Assembly (NCBI GenBank): GCA_945643635.1
Contig: CALZFC010000254.1
Span: 441,001 to 505,000 of the forward strand
Direction of reading: 5' to 3'
Origin: Allodiplogaster sudhausi
Taxonomy: Eukaryota > Nematoda > Chromadorea > Rhabditida > Diplogasteridae
DNA: 64,000 bases
Shown here one piece after another: positions 60,151 to 64,000 of this stretch (its first letter is position 1; every line of letters starts with the position of its first letter). Below the pieces are notes generated by a model that saw only the letters and a program-made list of their open reading frames with translations, did not search any database and was not told the origin of the DNA. Both the position numbers and the translations under genes were made by a program.

Positions 60151-60578
60151 ATGTCGCGCTTCGTTCCCCTCTCCACCTTCTGTGAGATCAGACTCGGCGT
60201 CGACTTCACGGCCCCCCCTCTCTGACCACGAGATCGACCAGATCAACGAGGAGCTCTCCCATCGCCGTGTCCGAACCTGCCATCTGGCCCGCGACTTCGA
60301 CCTGAGCCATGCGAAAATGCTCCACAACGCCACTTCGCTCAAGAGGATCACGGTCAGCATGGAGGTACGCGGCCGCCAGCAATCTCTCGGCAATCGTCAG
60401 GTCAACGTCACAGTGAAGGTTCCTTTTTCATACCATATCTTTCTTCTAACATTCACCTCCTATGCAGGACTATTACTTCGCCAAGCACGGCATCACCATC
60501 ATGATGCCCAACGCCCCGATCGTCTCCGAGCATGGAGGCAACGTGTACCCCATCGAGGTGCTCGAGATCGCCTACTAA
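60151..60578 (+). pseudogene. small PAZ-like protein B, two exons, one frameshift
   Basis: This is a paralogue of PAZ-like A with the same exon layout: exon 1 is 60,151-60,418 and exon 2 is 60,468-60,578, which is exactly 111 bases as in copy A. Exon 2 shows DYYFAKHGITIMMP and NVYPIEVLEIAY, an even closer fit to the Argonaute PAZ end. Exon 1 shows MSRFVPLSTF, EIDQINEELSHRRVRT and RITVSMEVRGRQQSLGNRQ. A C7 run near 60,213-60,219 shifts the frame between these parts. This may be a true lesion or an error in a homopolymer. GC content is higher than in the neighbouring capsid genes. Confidence 0.5.
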
Positions 60579-60744
60579 ATTGTATTTAAGTTATTTTATT
60601 ATTGTATGTCATTTTGTGGCGATAAATATGGATGAATCTCCTATGAAGAATGCAGTGTATTGGGAAATATGTAAAAAAAAAATTCAACCGCACATAAACT
60701 CAGGGGGGATTGCACAAAAAATATATCTTATTTGAAAATGTAAA

Positions 60745-61399
60745 AAATGCCAGACCGGAGCAAATGCAGTCTATGGGAAATGCAGAAATGCCAGACCGGA
60801 GAGAAAACCGGGGCATTGGACAGAAAATGTTTGTTATTGGGAAATGTAAAAATGCATGACCGGAGACAAAACCCGGCATTGGACAGAAAATGTCTGTTAT
60901 TTGGAAATGAAAAATGCATGACCGGAGACAAAACCCGGCATTGGACAGAAAATGTCAGTTATTTGGAAATGTAAAAATGCATGAGCGGAGACAAGACCCG
61001 GCATCGGAAAATGTTTGTTATTTGGAAATGTAAAAATGCATGACCGGAGACAAAACCCGGCATTGGACAGAAGATGTCAGTTATTTGGAAATGTAAAAAT
61101 GCATGACCGGAGACAAAACCCGGCATCGGAAAATGTTTGTTATTTGGAAATGTAAAAATGCATGACCGGAGACAAAACCCGGCATTGGACAGAAAATGTC
61201 TTCTAGGGCATTGGAAAGCCGAAGGCGTCACACAGGACATTGGACAGCCGGAGGCATCACACTAGACATTACACAGCCGGAGGCGTCACACAGCCGGTAC
61301 TATCACACAGCCGGAGGCATCACACAGCCGGTACTATCACACAGCCGGTACTATCACACAGCCGGAGGCGTCACACAGCCGGAGGCGTCAAGCACTACT
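60745..61399. repeat. right terminal inverted repeat of the Polinton
   Basis: Six units around GACCGGAGACAAAACCCGGC, plus two degenerate ones at the inner edge (60,745-60,830), lead into the short TCACACAGCCGGAGGCG repeats. The sequence ends GGCGTCAAGCACTACT. Two unit types alternate (GGCATTGGACAG and GGCATCGGAAAA), as they do on the left. This repeat is longer inward than the left one because of the degenerate units. Confidence 0.92.
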
Positions 61400-61415
61400 C
61401 TCTCTCTTGCTCTCT

Positions 61416-61465
61416 CATCCCGGACACTTCTCCTTGAGAGCACTAAAGGAGAAGTGTCCGGGATG
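61416..61465. other. perfect 20-bp hairpin 17 bases outside the Polinton right end
   Basis: CATCCCGGACACTTCTCCTT and its exact complement enclose a 10-base loop (GAGAGCACTA). No such hairpin is seen at the left flank. It could be a terminator-like or element-end structure of something into which the Polinton inserted. Confidence 0.85.
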
Positions 61466-61639
61466 GAGGAAAAAGCAAATTGCGCATTCGTCACATCAGC
61501 CTGCTCCAGCCTTCAGTCGTTGTCTCTATTTCACTTTTTTTCTCTCGCACTATCTCTGTCGCTATCTCTCTCAACATCTGAACGTTCTCTTTCTCTCAAA
61601 GTCCGTTCTATCTGCATAAAGTGAATACATAGCTTTCGC

Positions 61640-61900
61640 AATTTTCCAGAGCCACCGCTCCTTCTTCGGCGGTAGTCATGACGGCAGTCGTCTCTACCAA
61701 AAACTCCACCAACATTCCAAGGCCAACTTCACATGTCACGCCACCTTGAAGGTACTCGATTGAATAGGCAGGCAAAGAGTTCTCCTTCATTCTCAACAGC
61801 GAATAAGATTCAAAAGTTTGCAATCGAATCAATGCTGCTGAAGTTGTTATCCGTTTATTGTCGATATCTTCTAAATAATCTACCGATTTCCACATTTCCG
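61640..61900 (-). CDS. possible exon of an unidentified family (likeness to 27.5 kb)
   Basis: A minus-strand frame encodes SIEYLQGGVTCEVGLGMLVE followed by FLVETTAVMTTAEEGAVALE. The GMLVEFLVETTAVMT part resembles RMLVKCLLEKTAAMT at 27,480-27,540 on the same strand. No start, stop or domain can be assigned. Confidence 0.3.
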
Positions 61901-61949
61901 GATTTGTAGTGGAGAGCAGCCAAGAGAGGAAGGCAAAGAATGCAGCAAC

Positions 61950-64000
61950 TCTGGATTCTCTGCCACCAAAAATCGTGGCTTGTCCCTTTCCTCACTTTAT
62001 AACTCTGCCACATCGGATAAACAAATCGCAATTTTCTCGGAATATTATATTCCTTCTGTGTTTTATATAACTTCTTCTCATATTGTCTTTATATAATCGT
62101 GAACAATAATTGTATTATAAATCTTTGAGTAAATTTTCAACTTTATTCGTACTTTGTAAAAGTGCGAGTATATGATGTCATTCAGCAAGATGCGAGAATT
62201 CGTAAGAAAGCTTAATGATCTGAATGTCAAAGAAGGAGATGAGAAGAATAAAGAGATTACTAGCAGCGAGGAGAAGGAAGAAAACCGATATGGAGAAGAC
62301 GACGTGCCTGGAGGGAGAATTGAAGAGAAGGGGAACGAGGGAAAGAAGTATAACTTGCATGGTACGGATTCCAATCGCCCTTCGAGAAATCTCTGGATAC
62401 GGATTCCTGCACGACGAGCGGTGCTCATCTCATCTTAATCATTTGCCTTTCTTTTTCCTACTTTCTTCTGTGGGCATGGTAATGTCTCGTTTCAACTACA
62501 GCCTCTCTTACTTACATATATTCTGGTTTTCTCTCTCTCTCTCTCTCTCTAATCAGTTGCCATTTCCATCTGAACCTTTTCTACAGCTACTGCATTATGT
62601 AGAATGACACTGAAGTTGACTTTGTCCGCGTCTTCCTGTCTATGCCTCATTATTGTGTCCACGATAACCTTGAAATATACATGCTCATAGTCTTATTCGT
62701 CACCTAACTATAATAGAAATATAAACTCTACCAACAGTTAAAAGAAGAGTCAAGAAAGATACTAAAGCTCCTCTTGAATACTTATTCTAGTTGTATAGTA
62801 TCTTGCGAAGCGAAACTTTGTACCTCTTTATTATAATGTCTGTCCAATGAGGGATTCTTCTTTTTCTAGATTAAAAATAAAATATCGATAATTACATTAC
62901 AAAACATTGTTTAGAAACATACCAATTTCTCGGGGACAATCCGATGCAGCCTTGTCTATGAAGGCAGTAGAGACATGCGTATGTATGACGAGTATTTCCT
63001 AAAGGTTTTATTGGTAAAACATTCTCAAACAAGATGTAAATAAACGAGAAAACGAAACCGACTTATCAGTAGCCATAAAACTTATACAATGTTCATTACC
63101 AGGGATTTTTGTAAGATAGAAAGAAAAAAGATTTTTCGGAATATATGCTCAAGATTAAATTACGATGACTAAATCAAAAGAGATAAAGCCTTTTTTGTAT
63201 ATGTACTATCTAAAAACTATTTTCTCTCTCTTCTTGCGTTTGAAACTGTATCAAATTTTAGAAATTTACCAATTATATAGTCAGAGGAATAAAGTATTGC
63301 ATTACGAAATTACTTAACGCTCACGCCAAATGCTTACGAATGATATTATTCACATACATTCTTCATAATTAGAGAAAAATGAAAATTGCGAAACATATTA
63401 GCGGCAATATATATATATATCTTATCAGCTGTCTGTATCTAGAGACTCTTTTTGCCCTTTTGAATTGAGGAGAGAGAGAGAGAGAGGAGAGAGAAGAAAA
63501 GAGAAACTGAGAGGGATGGATTAGTGTGCCCTTTAAGTTTCACTGGACAGACGCTTATTGGACTTTTTATTGTTTCCGGGGGTCTAGAAGAACTATCGTT
63601 ATCGCTGTTCTCGATCTAATTAAACTTAACAATGAAAGCAAAACAGCAAGCAATGTTAAGAAAGAAAAGCGGCGGTTCTCTGCATATGTTTCTCATAAAT
63701 GTTGTTCATAAAGAAGGAAAAGAGAAGAAGGCTGGTGGTGAGTCAGTTGGAAAGAGGATAGACAGGGCCAGTGAATCATTAGATGGGCGAATACAAGTGG
63801 AAAAAAAATCAGCATTAAATGGCGACAATTATGGCTCGCTATATTTCTAATTTTGAAGGTAAGCCATTTCAAAGGCGGAATGTGGGGCGACTTGAGGAAG
63901 AAGACCAATCTTGCCATCGCAGTTAAAGAAAGGCGATCACCGAAAATATAGCAATGTATGTACATATGTTCACACGTCAGTGCGAGCCCAGCGGGCAATT
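61950..64000. other. no gene recognised
   Basis: AT-rich DNA with GA or CT runs (62,530-62,550, 63,470-63,490) and TATG repeats. A plus-strand Lys/Glu-rich frame at 62,172-62,438 lacks any known pattern, and I do not call it. Confidence 0.4.

Larger units (their letters stand above)
44722..61399 (+). mobile_element. Maverick/Polinton (adintovirus-like) element, 16.7 kb
   Basis: The element starts AGTAGTGCTTGACGCC and ends with the reverse complement, as expected for the 5-prime-AG termini of Polintons. It carries the hallmark genes of the group: protein-primed family B polymerase, packaging ATPase, retroviral-type integrase, adenain-like protease, major and minor capsid proteins. A clean 6-bp target duplication cannot be read because both flanks are CT-rich. 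The shared flank phrase CTCTCTCTTGCTCT on both sides could be a duplication or chance. Many genes carry stops or frameshifts, and a fold-back transposon is nested inside, so the copy is inactive. It lies 340 bp downstream of the channel gene stop codon. Confidence 0.92.

Noticed and set aside
60035..60589. Single 184-codon frame through PAZ-like B
   Set aside because: It reads through the intron, and before the C7 run it is in the wrong register. The two-exon model with a frameshift, parallel to copy A, explains the sequence better.
44701..61420. Clean 6-bp target-site duplication of the Polinton
   Set aside because: Both flanks are CT-rich and share a longer phrase, so no exact 6-bp duplication can be told from microsatellite sequence.
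62172..62438. Lys/Glu-rich plus-strand frame of 88 codons
   Set aside because: No domain, no homologous copy in the window and no convincing splice signals. Left uncalled.

Overview
The window is animal nuclear DNA, from an invertebrate that I cannot place further. Genes are split by short GT-AG introns. There are long GA/CT and TATG microsatellites, an ENaC/degenerin-type channel, a SAM-domain gene and several eukaryotic transposon families. Nothing looks bacterial, apart from the viral-lineage genes carried by the large element at the right.

Left part (1-22 kb). A partial minus-strand exon opens the window, followed by tandemly duplicated low-complexity blocks. A plus-strand SAM-domain gene (3.87-18.40 kb) has an 11.4-kb intron. 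That intron holds two fold-back transposon copies (one complete, one half), a small hairpin element and three tandem copies of an unidentified minus-strand gene. A plus-strand gene with an N-terminal C2H2-like finger and a transposase-like C-terminal half follows at 18.94-21.71 kb. It belongs to the large metazoan family marked by a 'MHDxLEG' and a 'HxxxHYP' motif.

Middle part (22-44.4 kb). This holds a probable minus-strand membrane-protein gene (23.6-26.3 kb), two hairpin or MITE elements, exon fragments of a duplicated gene family, and a 4.1-kb array of a 99-bp repeat (33.4-37.6 kb). Each unit of that array carries two textbook five-box heat-shock elements, so the array offers roughly 80 HSF sites. 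A plus-strand EGF/mucin/ENaC-type channel gene (38.5-44.38 kb) follows, with another fold-back transposon in one of its introns.

Right part (44.72-61.40 kb). A 16.7-kb Maverick/Polinton (adintovirus-like) element has about 0.55-0.65-kb inverted terminal repeats built of tandem repeats. Its left half is heavily spliced: a lysine-rich gene on the minus strand, and a protein-primed family B DNA polymerase on the plus strand with at least 15 introns. Its right half is a compact virus-like morphogenesis block: packaging ATPase, two small conserved proteins, integrase, minor capsid protein, basic pX-like protein, major capsid protein and adenain-type protease. The rightmost 3 kb carries two duplicated small-gene families. 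One is a CxxC...CxxC zinc-ribbon pair. The other is a pair of about 125-residue proteins whose C-terminal exon matches the last part of the Argonaute PAZ domain. The element is a fossil: polymerase, protease, major capsid, integrase, minor capsid and one PAZ-like gene all carry stops, frameshifts or deletions, and a 1.76-kb palindromic transposon sits in a polymerase intron.

The two observations I rate highest are the Polinton-encoded PAZ-like pair, a possible small-RNA-pathway decoy, and the heat-shock-element satellite.
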